Source: Epiperipatus broadwayi (taxonomy: Eukaryota; Onychophora; Udeonychophora; Euonychophora; Peripatidae). From it: a stretch of DNA of 64,000 nucleotides. The notes under the pieces were generated by a model. That model did no database searches and was not told the DNA's origin. It was given only the letters and a program-made list of their open reading frames with translations. Where the stretch lies: contig JAQFVV010006208.1 of assembly GCA_028023455.1 (NCBI GenBank), positions 6,618,963-6,682,962 of the forward strand, written 5' to 3'. Both the position numbers and the translations under genes were made by a program. Below, in pieces: positions 24,593 to 35,719 of the stretch. Positions within the stretch are counted from its first letter, which is position 1. Each line of letters begins with the position of its first letter.

Positions 24593-25058
24593 TAATACTA
24601 TATTTTTTTTTTTAGTATATATTGAATGTGAAAATTTTTTTTCGTATAATTTAACCAAAATAAATTAAGATATTTAGTTATGAAGAATAAAAACAATTGC
24701 ATAAGTATTTGGTCATTTTAGATTTTTAAACTAATCAATTGTAGATTCACTGTCATCAATTGAATAAAAGAATATTGTGAATGTATATAAAAATTAAACC
24801 AGAATTAACTGAATACGGCAAGTTTTTATCATTTATTAATTCAATTTTGTCCGAATATATGACGTTTATTCTTTTTTATCAAAATATTTTTGTTTTACAG
24901 TCGGTATTTGGTGACTACATTACCGATATATATGTAATTTCTGTAGAAAGATGTAATGATTGTGTATTACATTTTTTTTAATTATTAAAATTAAAATGGC
25001 CTATTATTAAATTAAAAATGTAAAGTTTAATTTTCATCGATTAAATATTTTTTTGCAG

Positions 25059-25352
25059 ATGTTCCAGATTCTCCAACCAACCTAAGCGTTAAAGAAATTA
25101 CAAATGATTCTGCAACACTGCATTGGGAACCGCCGAAATTTGATGGTGATGCAGAAGTTATTGGTTACTTAGTCGAAAAAAGAGGTTCTGGACGGCGACT
25201 GTTTCAGAAAGTTAGCACAACCAAAGAAACCACATTCACTGTGCCTGATTTAATTGAAGACAATTTTTATGATTTACAAGTAACCGCAATTAATAAATAT
25301 GGCTCAGGAAAGCCTTCTGAAGTAGGACCAATAAGAATCAAATTCACTTTCT
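25059..25352 (+). CDS. Exon 2: fibronectin type III domain
   Basis: Acceptor TTTTGCAG, donor GTAAGT, phase 1-1, 98 codons. The domain opens DVPDSPTNLSV, has the FnIII core Trp at about 23 (LHWEPP), GYLVEKR at about 36-42 and a YDLQV F-strand at about 71. It ends with the YGSGKPSE loop typical of sarcomeric FnIII modules. It lacks the WIRITKER segment shared by the later FnIII exons and so looks like a more ordinary twitchin/projectin-type module. It is separated from the Ig exon by an 8.2 kb intron rich in repeats. Confidence 0.93.
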
Positions 25353-25479
25353 GTAAGTATCTTTTTATTATTGAAAACAAATTTAATCAATAATCTCAGT
25401 TTGTGCATAAACATAAGGCACTCTTTATATAGATTATTGTTCGGCAAGATTTTTTTAAAGAGAAATACTGAACTACCTA

Positions 25480-25640
25480 TCTATTTTTCTAACTCTCTGT
25501 CTCTTTTTATCTATCTCTCTATTTGTCTATATGTCTATACTTCTGTTATTCTCTATCTGTCTCTGTTTATTTATCTTTCTATATCCCTCTAGCTGTTTAT
25601 CTATCTACCTGTCTATCCAAGTGTTTGACTATTTGTCTGC
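25480..25640 (+). repeat. Degenerate (TCTA/TCTG)n microsatellite
   Basis: Shorter array of the same type as at 22.7-23.8 kb, located just 5' of the retrotransposon fragment at 25741. Confidence 0.85.
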
Positions 25641-25740
25641 CAGTTTGTTTATTTGTCTGTGTCTTTTTAATCTATTATCTGACTGTTTGGCATTTACACT
25701 TATTTTTTTATTCATCCTTACTTCCATCTATATAATACGT

Positions 25741-26144
25741 AATTCTTACTTATGGATCTGAGACTTGGACACTTAATAGAAGAGCAATACAGAGACTCCA
25801 GACTACTCAAAGAAGTATGGAGAGATGTATGTTGGGAGTAACAAGAAAAGATCGAAAACGCAATATATGGGTAAGGGAACAAACAGGTGTTACTGACCTC
25901 ATTGAAAAAATTAAAGGATTGAAGTGGAGTTGGGCAGGACATATTGCTAGAAGAAATGATAATAGATGGACAATTGAAATCTTAAACTGGATTCCAAGAG
26001 ATTGTGAAAGAATCAGAAAGAGACCACATAAGAAAGTATGCAGAGTTGATGTGGAGAAGAGAAGCTAAAGATCGGAGAAGTTGGATTAAACTTGGAGAGA
26101 CTTTCATCCTGCAGTGGATTGATAATGGTTGATGATGATGATGA
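25741..26144 (+). mobile_element. Non-LTR retrotransposon 3' fragment
   Basis: Encodes ETWTLNRRAIQRLQTTQRSM, ERCMLGVTRKDRKRNIWVRE, LKWSWAGHIARRNDNRWTIE and a frameshifted continuation to FILQWIDNG, ending GATGATGATGAA. It is in the sense orientation in the intron between exons 2 and 3. Confidence 0.9.
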
Positions 26145-26429
26145 ATACATACTGCATTATATTTTAAAGATAATCTAAAATGATTTGGCTCAAGTGATTG
26201 GAAACGTACAATTATTTGTTACCATGTTGAAGGTTTCTTTAGATCTTTATGGTTTTGAGTCACCAATTTTACATGTTCACCAAAGATTTAATACTGAAAG
26301 ATATTAGTCCAAATTCTAGACTATGCTTTTTAGATATTAATAATATGCAGACTTTTTTTATTCTATTTGTAAATAGAATCTATTATTACCATATAATACT
26401 AAATTATCCATGCTCTTTACTATTGTTAA

Positions 26430-26570
26430 CACAATGCTTTATTTACCACGCTCTTTTACAGTTTCAATTACCCCAGCAATCTTCTTCAGAACTCTTTTCT
26501 GAAAAAGATTGCTGGGGCAATCGAAACTGTAAACTGTAAAAGAGAGTGGTAAATAAAGCCTTGTGTAACA
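26430..26570. repeat. Palindrome with hammerhead-like block in both arms
   Basis: Arms 26430-26498 and 26500-26570 are near-complementary. On the minus strand of the left arm the core is CTGAAGA, then a hairpin around GATTGC-TGGG and GAAAC. On the plus strand of the right arm it is CTGAAAA, then GATTGC-TGGG-GCAATC and GAAAC. Flanking blocks CTCTTTT and AAAAGAG can pair as stem I. It looks like a head-to-head pair of PLE-type terminal motifs. Confidence 0.55.
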
Positions 26571-26820
26571 TTAGTAAAGTGCATGGATGATTTAGTATTA
26601 TATGGTGTATACATTTGGCAGTGCAAAAAATATGAAAAGTAATTATTATACTTCTTGAAGAAGAATCTATTATTCTCTTGTTTTTGTAGGGTTTATAGAC
26701 AATAACTTAGACAAAGGGTTGATGTTAACATTATCAAGTGCATATACTGTTATTGATAAATGCTTAATTGTTATATTTGTTTTATAAATGAGTGATTTAA
26801 GTGTATATAAATAATTTTAG

Positions 26821-27120
26821 CTGCTCCTGCAGAGGTAGAAGCACCCATAGTTGAAAGAGTAACTGGAACAACTGCAGTTATTCATTGGAAAGCCCCAGTC
26901 GATAATGGTGGTACTATTTTGGGATACCATGTAGAATGTCGTTCGTCCATCAGTCCTAGATGGATACGTATCACTAAAGAAAGGATAAATAATACAAAGT
27001 TTGAAGCAACTGGTTTAATGGAAGGAGAAGAGTATGAATTCAGAATTATTGCTGAAAACAAAGCTGGTGAAAGCAGACCTGGAGAACCCTGTGAATCGTT
27101 TATTGCATTTGATAGACCGG
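26821..27120 (+). CDS. Exon 3: fibronectin type III domain
   Basis: Acceptor ATTTTAG, donor GTAAGA, phase 1-1, 100 codons. Core features are Trp at about 23 (IHWKAP), GGTILGYHVECR at about 30-41, RWIRITKERI at about 48-56 and the EYEFRIIAENKAGESRPGEP strand-loop at about 71-90. It forms an Fn-Fn pair with exon 2, 1.47 kb away, as in the Fn-Fn-Ig super-repeat of twitchin/projectin. The RWIRITKER motif recurs in four of the five other FnIII exons here in close variants, which suggests they arose by local duplication. Confidence 0.94.
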
Positions 27121-27475
27121 GTAAGATTAATCATACTTTTTTTTAGATTTAATATTAAAAATCTCATTTTATGCTAGAAAAAAAAATAGGAGTAAAAGCA
27201 GTTTAATTTCTATAATCCATTAAGTTTTAATAAGTAGTAGATAGGAAATATCTTTGTTTATTGATTCATTTGATAATAAATAATTAAATTACAATTCTGC
27301 TACATAATATTTCATCATACTTTAATTTTATTATAAAGTTTAAACGATACTTCTCCAGGCTCTTGTATTTTTTGTTATAAAAATATTTATTATTTACTTA
27401 TTAATAAAATTTTAAAATATCATCTACACAGGTTTTTTTTTTCAAAAATAGTTCATAATTTTCCATATATATAAA

Positions 27476-27867
27476 TCAAGGCAAAACTCTCTATACAGTA
27501 GTGCCACCCTGTGCCAACCAGAGTAATCATTGGATGCGAGTAGGCTTGGGCATAAAATCCCTATCTAATTTCTGGCTAGTGGTCTTCACTGGATCTGAGA
27601 GCACTGCACCTAGATCTTAGGATCTAATGCAACCCTCTAATTGCTACCTTTTATCTCTACTTAACTACAAAGCTCCTCACTGACGAAGGCCACAAGCCAG
27701 AAACTAGTTTGGGGATATTGGATGAGTAGGCATTAGATAGGGATTTTATGCACAAGCCTTCTGGCAACCATTGATTACTCTGATTGGCACAGGGTGGCAC
27801 TACTGTATGGAGAGTTTTGCCTTGATTCATAATAATTAAGTGCTAGTATAAGAGAGGGTGATCATGT
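27476..27867. mobile_element. Family A inverted-dimer element, 12-base target duplication
   Basis: Flanked by CATATATATAAA (27464-27475 and 27868-27879). The left arm has lost the hammerhead core; the right arm carries the complete block on the plus strand (27674-27715). The right end is the reversed head, cut at TGATCATGT. Confidence 0.88.
27674..27715 (+). ncRNA. Hammerhead-like motif, family A
   Basis: Plus strand: TCCTCA / CTGACGA / A-GGC-CACAA-GCC-A / GAAA / CTAGT / T / TGGGGA. Stem I (six pairs), stem II and palindromic stem III all form. The cleavage-site base is U (allowed). Confidence 0.6.
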
Positions 27868-27887
27868 CATATATATAAAAGAATACA

Positions 27888-28248
27888 CCAAACTTTTTTT
27901 TTAAAACTTGTTTTTATATGTCTATTATAAAAATAAAATAACACACCAAAGTTTCTATTATTCTATAATATAGTCTTTTTCAAGGAACCCTAAAGAATAA
28001 AAATTCAAATAGATAATAATAAATATAAAATATCACATATTCCAAACAAATTTTTTAGTATTTTTTTTTTTATATTTTTGGATTTGTTTGGAATATATGA
28101 TATTTTATATTTATTATTATATGTTTGTATTTTTAGTTTTTAGCGTTGCTTAAAAAAGACTATACTATAAAATAGTCAAAACGTTGGTGTGTTATTTTAT
28201 TTTTATAATAGTCATATAAAAACAGATTTTAAAAAGAAGTTTGGTGTA
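27888..28248. repeat. Long palindrome with decayed PLE terminal motifs
   Basis: Arms of about 150 bases with outer block ACACCAAAC...TTTTTATATG on the left and its complement on the right. Each arm holds a GACTAT...ATAGT hairpin followed by (A/G)AAAC and TTGGTGTGTTATTTTA, like a PLE end with a decayed hammerhead block (about 27944-27992 minus, about 28148-28196 plus). Confidence 0.6.
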
Positions 28249-28249
28249 T

Positions 28250-28995
28250 GATATGGCAGTAAATATATCAAAAATAATTGTTCATAAAAAGACTTTTTTG
28301 GCACATGGTTTTATGCCCTTTTCAAATGTTAATTATCTATTTTAACATTAACAAATTATTGCAGATAGAGCACCATCTAGTGTTTTATAATAGAAGCAAA
28401 ATTATTATAACAAAATAAAATATCAGTAAAATAGAATAAAACAACATGCTGAAAAAAGGCTTTTAATGTGTAATTATTTTTAATATATTTATATAACTGT
28501 TGCATATTATTTTTTTATAATTTATTATAGTTTATATGAAAGAATAGCAGAATGGATATCATTAATTTTCATTTTTGCTGATATACAAATAAATTAATCT
28601 AAATTCAAAATTAACAAAAGTCGCCAAGAAGTTAAAAGAAAGAAAATTTTAAATTTAATCTGTTTCACTGCCGATGCACACTTATTAAGCGCAAAGGAAG
28701 ACAAATATTAAATAAATTTGACTTTGTTATAATATATTACTTTTGATATAAATATATATTATAATAAAAATAATGAATTATTATGGTGATAATATATTTT
28801 ATGAAAAATTATAATAATCCACAGAAGTACTTTTAGTTGAAGAATATAAAGAAATTAATTGAAGGTACTTTTGTCATTTATTATAATTTTTTTAATAAAA
28901 TGTATTGTTACTATTATAATTCATTATTTTTATTACAGCAATTATTCTATAATGGACATTTTATTTTATTGTATATATATATTACAAAGAAATCA
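28250..28995. other. AT-rich intron DNA
   Basis: No exon or known element. One AGCACCATCTAGTG motif at about 28369-28382 resembles half of a CTCF site. Confidence 0.4.
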
Positions 28996-28999
28996 AGTC

Positions 29000-29135
29000 A
29001 TGTGTCACATGACCTAATTTAACAAGCTTGTATTACAAATGTTATGTATAGAGCTCGTAAATAAGCTCTTAACACGCTTTGCAGAATATCCCCAACCCCA
29101 GGCCGGTTTCTACTACTGGCTTCCTCAGTGAACAT
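29000..29135 (-). repeat. Family C element fragment with hammerhead-like block
   Basis: Plus strand reads TCAAGTCATGTGTCACATGA, then AACAAGCTTGT and GAGCTCGTAAA, then at 29096-29133 (minus strand) CTGAGGA / AGCCAGTAGTA / GAAAC / CGGCC / TGGGGT. The 5' strand of stem I is only partly kept (GTTCA). An AT microsatellite follows. Confidence 0.6.
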
Positions 29136-29139
29136 ATAT

Positions 29140-31700
29140 ATATATATTAGGGTTCATTTAAAAATGTAATGACAAAAAAATTTTAAACTAGGTTTGACCA
29201 ATAGGATATAAATCCTAATGATATCAATTACTGTATTTGACAAAATACTACTCTTTATTTGAATTGAAGGACAAATAGAGCACGATCCATTGTTAAATGA
29301 CCATAGAATGTTCTTATAGCAGCTTCAACAATATCAGAGTCAAAAATTGTGAAAAAATTGATGAAAATTCTTTACAAATTCTTCCAAAATACATGTGAGA
29401 AGAAAGAGTTATGAAGGTAAGGAGTACATAGCAATAACTTGTGATCTCAGTTGTAGTCTGATTATCTATAGAGAACAAGAAATAAAGTCGAGATAAACCC
29501 GAATACAATTCCATCTATTTAGAACATCAAATGTCTACCAGCGATATGTTTGAACCATCTGCTTCCATTGCATGCATAAAACACCACGACTAAATGTAAA
29601 ATCAAAGAAGCATGGGTTATAGCTAACAACACCTACACTATAAACTGAAAGGAAGCATGCTTTTCCCTCTCCAAAAAGTGGACTTTCTAATTTAAATATT
29701 TGTCGCATACATATTCTATTGTCCTCACACAACCCATTTGCTATGATTATGAGAAGATAAAACTTCTCGAAAGCGATCAACCAATTAATACTACAATTTG
29801 TACTTAGCCTGCATTTTAGCACATGTAGACATTATTAATTCTGGTAATTATTTTATTTTTGAATCACATGAAGCGTTTTGAAAAGTGATTGTAGAATCTG
29901 TTCACATTATTAATTAACAAATTTATCACCTCAAGTCATTACGATCACATCATGAACGTAAATGAGGCTTAAAGATGATAATAACATTCCATTCAGGGAT
30001 ATCTGTTCCAACAAATATTAAATTCACATATTATGGGATATCTGTTTCAATAGATTCACATATTATGGGATATCTGTTCCAACAAATATTAGATTCACAT
30101 ATATGGCGAATAGTAAAACAATGCTAATAATTTAGCCTCTGCAACTTTTCATTTATAATCTTGATAAAGGCAATGTTATAAAGAAAAATTCTTAATATAA
30201 GCTAAACAAGCACTTGAGAATTGACATTGATCAGCATTTTCTTGAAAATCAGTTTAAATAGAAATTAAATCTGTGAGGTGAATATTGTTTTCATATTTCA
30301 TCGTTTTATAAAGGGCAAGTATATTATGGTTTATATAATGATCTTATAATGTAAAATTAGCTATATAAAACTTGTTTTTTGTTAATTAGATTACGTTTTT
30401 GGAAAAGATAATAGATAATGTAGCTAAAGTTCATAAATAAATTAGCAGTCATATTAGCGAAATTTGTGTAATGGTAGATTTAAGCTTCTTTGACTTTTAC
30501 AAGTTATTCAGCAATTCAAGATATTATTAATTTGCTATTTGTGGTGTATTTCCCACCAATTTGACTAAGAAACACTCAAAAAATATACGAGACTATTTTA
30601 GAAAAACGATATTTATTGACCTCTTCAAATATATCAAAATTTGATTATTTACACTTACACAACAAGGACTTCCGAAAGTTCTGAATAATCTAATAATCAC
30701 TCTTAAATTTACTTTACCAAGTTTCCCAATGTTAAACCATGATAGTCCTTCAGGCTTGCAAAACAATAAAAGATGACTATGATCTGTTTTAAAACTAGTC
30801 AGGTTTCTGTACGTTCAGATCCAAGTCTCTGGGTTTTCTCCCTCGCTGGTATGTGACTGTTTGCTAAAAGGGGGGACCAGGTAATCGACACTAAATTTAC
30901 AATGGCTGAGGAGTAAAATGCGCTTAACTCCTGCAATATCTGCATTTATTTAGACTGCAGTTTTTTTCCTTATCTGATTCTCTTCGATTAAATTCCATTG
31001 CCATGATTTTAATTAATGTCACTTTCCAGATATTCTATTTTAGGTTCTATCTTTTCTCTAATAGGTTCTCCATCTTGCTCTTCCATACTTTTCAATAAGT
31101 CTGTAACAAAACTTTCTAATTATGAAACTACTCTACGTTTTTAGTAGTTCTCATTTCACAAATGTTTTTACTTATCTCTGTTGTCGATCAATTTCCTAAA
31201 TCCTTTTACTTTAGTGTTCTTTAAATTATACAATTAATTCATTTCTTTATTTTTTATTAACTTATACTTCAGGAGTATTTTGCTGTCGTTTAAATTTAAT
31301 TACTTATTCAGTGTATAAATACTGCACTATTTGGTATCGAAATATTGCTCAATAGTACTTTCAGCCAGATTCTTAATAAATTGTCCTTAATTATAGTATA
31401 AATCAGCTGATATAAATCAGAAGAAAAGAGCCATTGTTCACTGTTATACTAAATATACTATTAAAATGTCTGATGATTATGATTTTTTTGTGGAAAGACA
31501 TTAGTTGAACTTGTTTGTTTAAATGTGGCTTAGTTTGTCGAAATATCGCACATGAAAATTTTCAGATTGTAAGATTCAAATGCAAATTGGCTTGAAAAAT
31601 ATCTTTATTTCTAGCATTATTTTAAAATTTATAAATTAAGGGGACTGCCTCTCTAAAAATCAATCTTTAGAAATATGTTACATCATTTAACATAATTTCT
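29140..31700. other. Intron DNA, no exon recognised; small minisatellite at about 29999-30115
   Basis: About three units of 37-40 bases built on GGGATATCTGTTCCAAC lie at 29999-30115. The rest shows no known element; an open frame at 29535-29822 (minus) has no motif I recognise. Confidence 0.45.
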
Positions 31701-31702
31701 TA

Positions 31703-31973
31703 TTATTAAAACAGGCAAAACTCACTATACGTATTGCTACACACAGCAAGCTAGAGTAATCAATGAATGCCAATATCCTCAGACTAATTTCTGGCTTGTG
31801 AGGAGCCTTGGATCTAATGCAACCCTCCAGAAACTAGTCTGGGGATATTGGATGAGTAGGCACTAGATAGGGATTTTATGCACAAGCCTTCTGGCATCCA
31901 TTGATTACTCTAGCTTGCTGTGTGTGGCAATACATATAGTGAGTTTTGCCTGTTTTAGTAACAGCTATAAGCT
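31703..31973. mobile_element. Family A inverted-dimer element, both ribozyme blocks deleted
   Basis: Subfamily with inner end GGCAAAACTCACTATAC and GCTTGCTGTGTGTGGC. Both arms have lost the CTGATGA segment but keep GAAACTAGTCTGGGG-type sequence at about 31829-31843. It ends in the reversed head GTAACAGCTATAAGC. Confidence 0.82.
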
Positions 31974-32449
31974 ATATTGAGAAGTTTTCCATTTGCCTCA
32001 TTGTTTTTCACGATCAAATAAAATTATGAAAGAAACTGTTCCATAATTTTATATAAAAGGGACAGAATATTTTATCTTAATTTTTTTTAGATAAACTGAT
32101 ATAATTTTTATATTTCACTAGTGGTTTATTACTTTCTGTATTGAATCTATTACATAAATTAGTCATTTGTGTTGTATTTTCATATTCAATTATTTTTGAT
32201 TTTTTTTTAAAGTTTCTGGATCAAAGCTCAACCTATCCCTTTTAGTTCCGTAATGTCATACGATCTTTTGAAAAATTAACCATTTAATTGGTAGTAGTAC
32301 AATCTTTTAAAGTTAGTTACTGTTAATTCAAGTTCTTTGCAAACACTGTCAGGGATAGGGAAACTTTTGAATAAATAATACTATATTCTGAAATTATTTA
32401 TTATATATATTTATTGCTTACAATAAAAGGTAGAGAAGATTAATATTGC

Positions 32450-32500
32450 TCTGATAAATAGACTGCAGGACAGTCAAAACTGTCAGGAAAATAAAGAAAT
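32450..32500 (+). ncRNA. Decayed hammerhead-like PLE terminal motif
   Basis: CTGATAA, then AGACTG-CAGGA-CAGTC, then AAAAC. Same block as the minus strand at 7192-7235 but with core and GAAA damaged. Confidence 0.4.
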
Positions 32501-32819
32501 TATTAAAAAAAAAATTTGCATTAAAATGTATATGAGGGGAGTTATTGTAATCAATATATATGAATATATGAAAAAATGAAAAGAAAGTAAAAGGAGAAAA
32601 ATAAGAATATACTTCTAAAAAAAATTATTTATTAATTCAGGTTGGTTTTTGTTAGAATTAATGTTTTATTGTTTTTTGTTTTAGCTTGCATTGGTTAATT
32701 GTGGACATGGCATATACTTACACACATACACAGAATGAATATTTTTTGTGTCGTTCAAGTATAATAATAAAAATATATAATGCATATTAAGTAGTATTTA
32801 TACAAATATTTTTTTGTAG

Positions 32820-32924
32820 AAGAACCAGTTAAAGTAGAAGTAAAAGATATAGAAACCAAAGAGCAACAAATTATTGAAGAAAAAAGGGTTACTCAAGAAA
32901 CTATTGTAAAAAGGGAAATTTCAG
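32820..32924 (+). CDS. Exon 4: short acidic/charged linker
   Basis: Acceptor TTTTTGTAG, donor GTAAAT, phase 1-1, 35 codons. The peptide begins EEPVKVEVKDIETKEQQ and ends VKREIS. It is almost wholly Glu/Lys/Val/Ile/Thr with no globular signature, like PEVK-type or interdomain linkers of titin relatives. The frame joins exons 3 and 5 without a stop. As a small symmetric exon it is a natural candidate for alternative splicing, but nothing in the sequence proves that. Confidence 0.8.
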
Positions 32925-32999
32925 GTAAATCGTTTATACAAAGCATGTTCTTATTTGTTTCCTCTATTCAGTGTTTATTAAATTCTAGGTGATTTTAGG

Positions 33000-34540
33000 A
33001 AAACTTCTATTTTGCAATATTTATTTATCTTACGGATTTTTTTGAAAGAAAGATTAACCATTAAAAAATATCATAATGGAACCTGTAAAAATCTAGCTAG
33101 ATGATAGATTCATCAATAATTTTATTAAGTCCATCTATATGTGGTTCATGAAGAAAGTGAGCACACAATAACGTATGGATGCTGATGATATTACATTTAT
33201 GTCAAATCCATCTGATTTTATTATTGGATCTAGAAAAAGATGTTTGTTTGGAATCTTATATGAATTTCATTTCTATTCTCATAATTATAATTTATATTAA
33301 AATATTATAATTTTCATTTATTATCTGAGTATTGCTTTGACAACAGATGGCTGATATTTTATTGGTTCCCTGTGATGATGTGATTTGTGTGTGTGTGTAT
33401 ATTGGTACAATGATTTTTTATTAAAACACATCATCTAATATTAGTGTCTTAACATTTATTGCGGCAATGTATAATTTGATTATTTTTAACTATTATCAGT
33501 CTTTAGCAGGATGAAAATCATTACAAGTTTCATTTTGTTGTTCCAATCTGATCTTTTTCCCCCCATATAACTTACTTTTTTTCCATTTATCTTAGTCTTT
33601 TATATATTCTTTACAATTTTATGCAATCATTGTAAGGCTTCAACTATTGATTCTTTGACTTCTTTTGAATCCCATATTTCGTTTAACTTCATTTCAACCT
33701 CTTAAGTTTTTCAAGATATTGATATCTTTTTCATCCATAATTTATTTTTGATTCCTTTTTGTTACTTATTACATGTCTCTCTCTTATTTTATAATGCAGT
33801 CAAAGTTTTGCTTTTCAGCACAATGGCATATTTTTTATCAATATTAAGATTTTTATATCAGAAGTATTTTATCCAAGTTTAGGATTATAATTAATTTACT
33901 CCATTATGTTTCTATCTGTGTTACTAATGTTGCTTTAGTAACATTTATGTTTAGGGTTGTTTTTTTGTTTTCATTTGGTGTCTTTCATAATACTTTCTGG
34001 AACTCTGAAGTATTATTTTCTGGAACAACCATATCATTTACAAAATCTAAATGGTTTAAATAATATCCATTTATTTTTATCCTCTTTCTATTTTAATTCA
34101 CAAGATGTTTTCTTTAAAACTGCTGTAACATTTTTTAAAGAAATTGTACTCTCTAATTAATGTCAATTTTTTTAATGTTACCATGAATTATAAGTACTGC
34201 TCTTGTATTGCGATAACAACTGTTCAAAGTTTTCCAGTATATTAAATCTATATGTTGATATTCTAAAACTATGATCAGCCTTGAAATGGCATTTCAAATT
34301 CATTGGTCTTTTCTGTAACTTTTTTTAAATACTTGAATACGCTCTATTGTGTTATTGCCGCTTCTAAAGCCAGATTTTTTTTAATGATTGGTTTAAGTCT
34401 TTTTACAGTAACTCCTCTGCACTGTAACCATTATTAAATTGATATTTTTGTTAAGATTAGTTTGAATCCAAAGTTCTTGTAGATGTATTATAATAATCTT
34501 ACATTCTGTTATTTATTAAGCGCATAGGAAGTATATAATT
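33000..34540. other. No recognised feature (intron)
   Basis: AT/T-rich sequence between exon 4 and the next palindrome; the short open frames have no recognisable content. Confidence 0.4.
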
Positions 34541-34545
34541 AAATA

Positions 34546-34835
34546 GAGAAAGGCTTTAACCTTTATCATATATACCTTCAATATTTATAATAGTCAAATG
34601 ACGTAATTTTTTGGACTATAAAGGGACTTCTCAAACCTCAACACAAGATGGCGACTTTATAAAGATAAGAACGGCTGTCTTATCTTTAACCTAAATTCCC
34701 ATTTATCTTTATAAAGTTGCTATCTTGTGTTGAGGTTTGAGAGGTCCCTCTATAGTCAAAACACTAAAAACTACATCATTTGACTATTATAAATGTTGAA
34801 GATGCAAATGATAAAAGTTAAAGCCTTTTACTATT
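34546..34835. repeat. Long palindrome, candidate foldback element
   Basis: Arms of about 130 bases (outer block AGGCTTTAACCTTTATCATA and its complement) with a loop near 34690. It is flanked by TAATTAAATA at 34536-34545 and 34836-34845, a possible 10-base target duplication, though the flanks are AT-rich. Confidence 0.75.
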
Positions 34836-34996
34836 TAATTAAATATAACGAACTTTGTAAAAATCTCGGTACAATTAATAGAATTCTGATTGCTTAGTCA
34901 TTTAGTATATGGCTTTGTCAATTTTTTTTTACTTTTTCAACTTCTTCTTTCAAAATATTCATAAATAATTTGATCATTTTCTGAGGTTTTTCTGTT

Positions 34997-35318
34997 AATA
35001 AACATCACATGATCAACATTTCTTATGCTTGCTTATAACTGTTGTTAACACAGGCAAAACTCACTATACCTATTGCCAGAAACAGCAAGCTAGAGTAATC
35101 AATGGATGCCAGAAGGCTTATGTATAAAATCCCCATCTAGGTGTAGTGCTCTCAGATCCAAGGCTCATCACTGATGAAGGCCATAAGCCAGAAACTAGTC
35201 TGGGGATATTGGATGAGTAGGCACTAGATGGGGATTTTAGGCACAAGCCTTTTGGCATCCATTGATTACTCTAGCTTGCTGTGTGTGGCAATATGTATAG
35301 TGAGTTTTGCCTGTTTTA
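34997..35318. mobile_element. Family A inverted-dimer element, 13-base target duplication
   Basis: Flanked by AGGTTTTTCTGTT (34984-34996 and 35319-35331). Head AATAAACATCACATGATCAA; left arm lacks the core; right arm carries a complete hammerhead-like block (35165-35206, plus). Right end TTTTGCCTGTTTT. Confidence 0.9.
35165..35206 (+). ncRNA. Hammerhead-like motif, family A
   Basis: Plus strand: TCATCA / CTGATGA / A-GGC-CATAA-GCC-A / GAAA / CTAGT / C / TGGGGA. Stem I has one mismatch relative to the consensus; core intact. Confidence 0.55.
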
Positions 35319-35719
35319 AGGTTTTTCTGTTCTTCATAGATTTAGTTGTATATTTCATTTCTTCATTTAAATTCATATAGATTTCAAAAAATGGTCCGAT
35401 TGTAAAAGCTACCTCTTATTCATCTTTTTGGTAATAATGCTTTTTTTTAAAAAAATACCAAGTTATTGTTTTATATATTTTGAGCTTTATTTTTTCAATA
35501 GATTTCTTTGCATTTTATGATTATAATTAATTTTTTTCCACATTATTTTTTAGAATTTCAGATATTGAATTATTTACAAGAATCATTTTAAAATATTTTC
35601 ATATATTTTTTTTATATACATTGCCTTATCTTAATTATCTCTGAGTTTAAGATCAAGAAACACTATGGGTTTTCTTCTCAGTTGCCTGATAAGGCAAATA
35701 AATGTGTGTGCGAATGAAG

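Noticed and set aside
29535-29822. 95-codon open frame on the minus strand as a possible gene
   Set aside because: No motif, no homologous segment in the window, no plausible splice pattern; probably chance.
29999-30115. CRISPR-like spaced repeats
   Set aside because: Only about three imperfect units without unique spacers, in an animal intron; a minisatellite.
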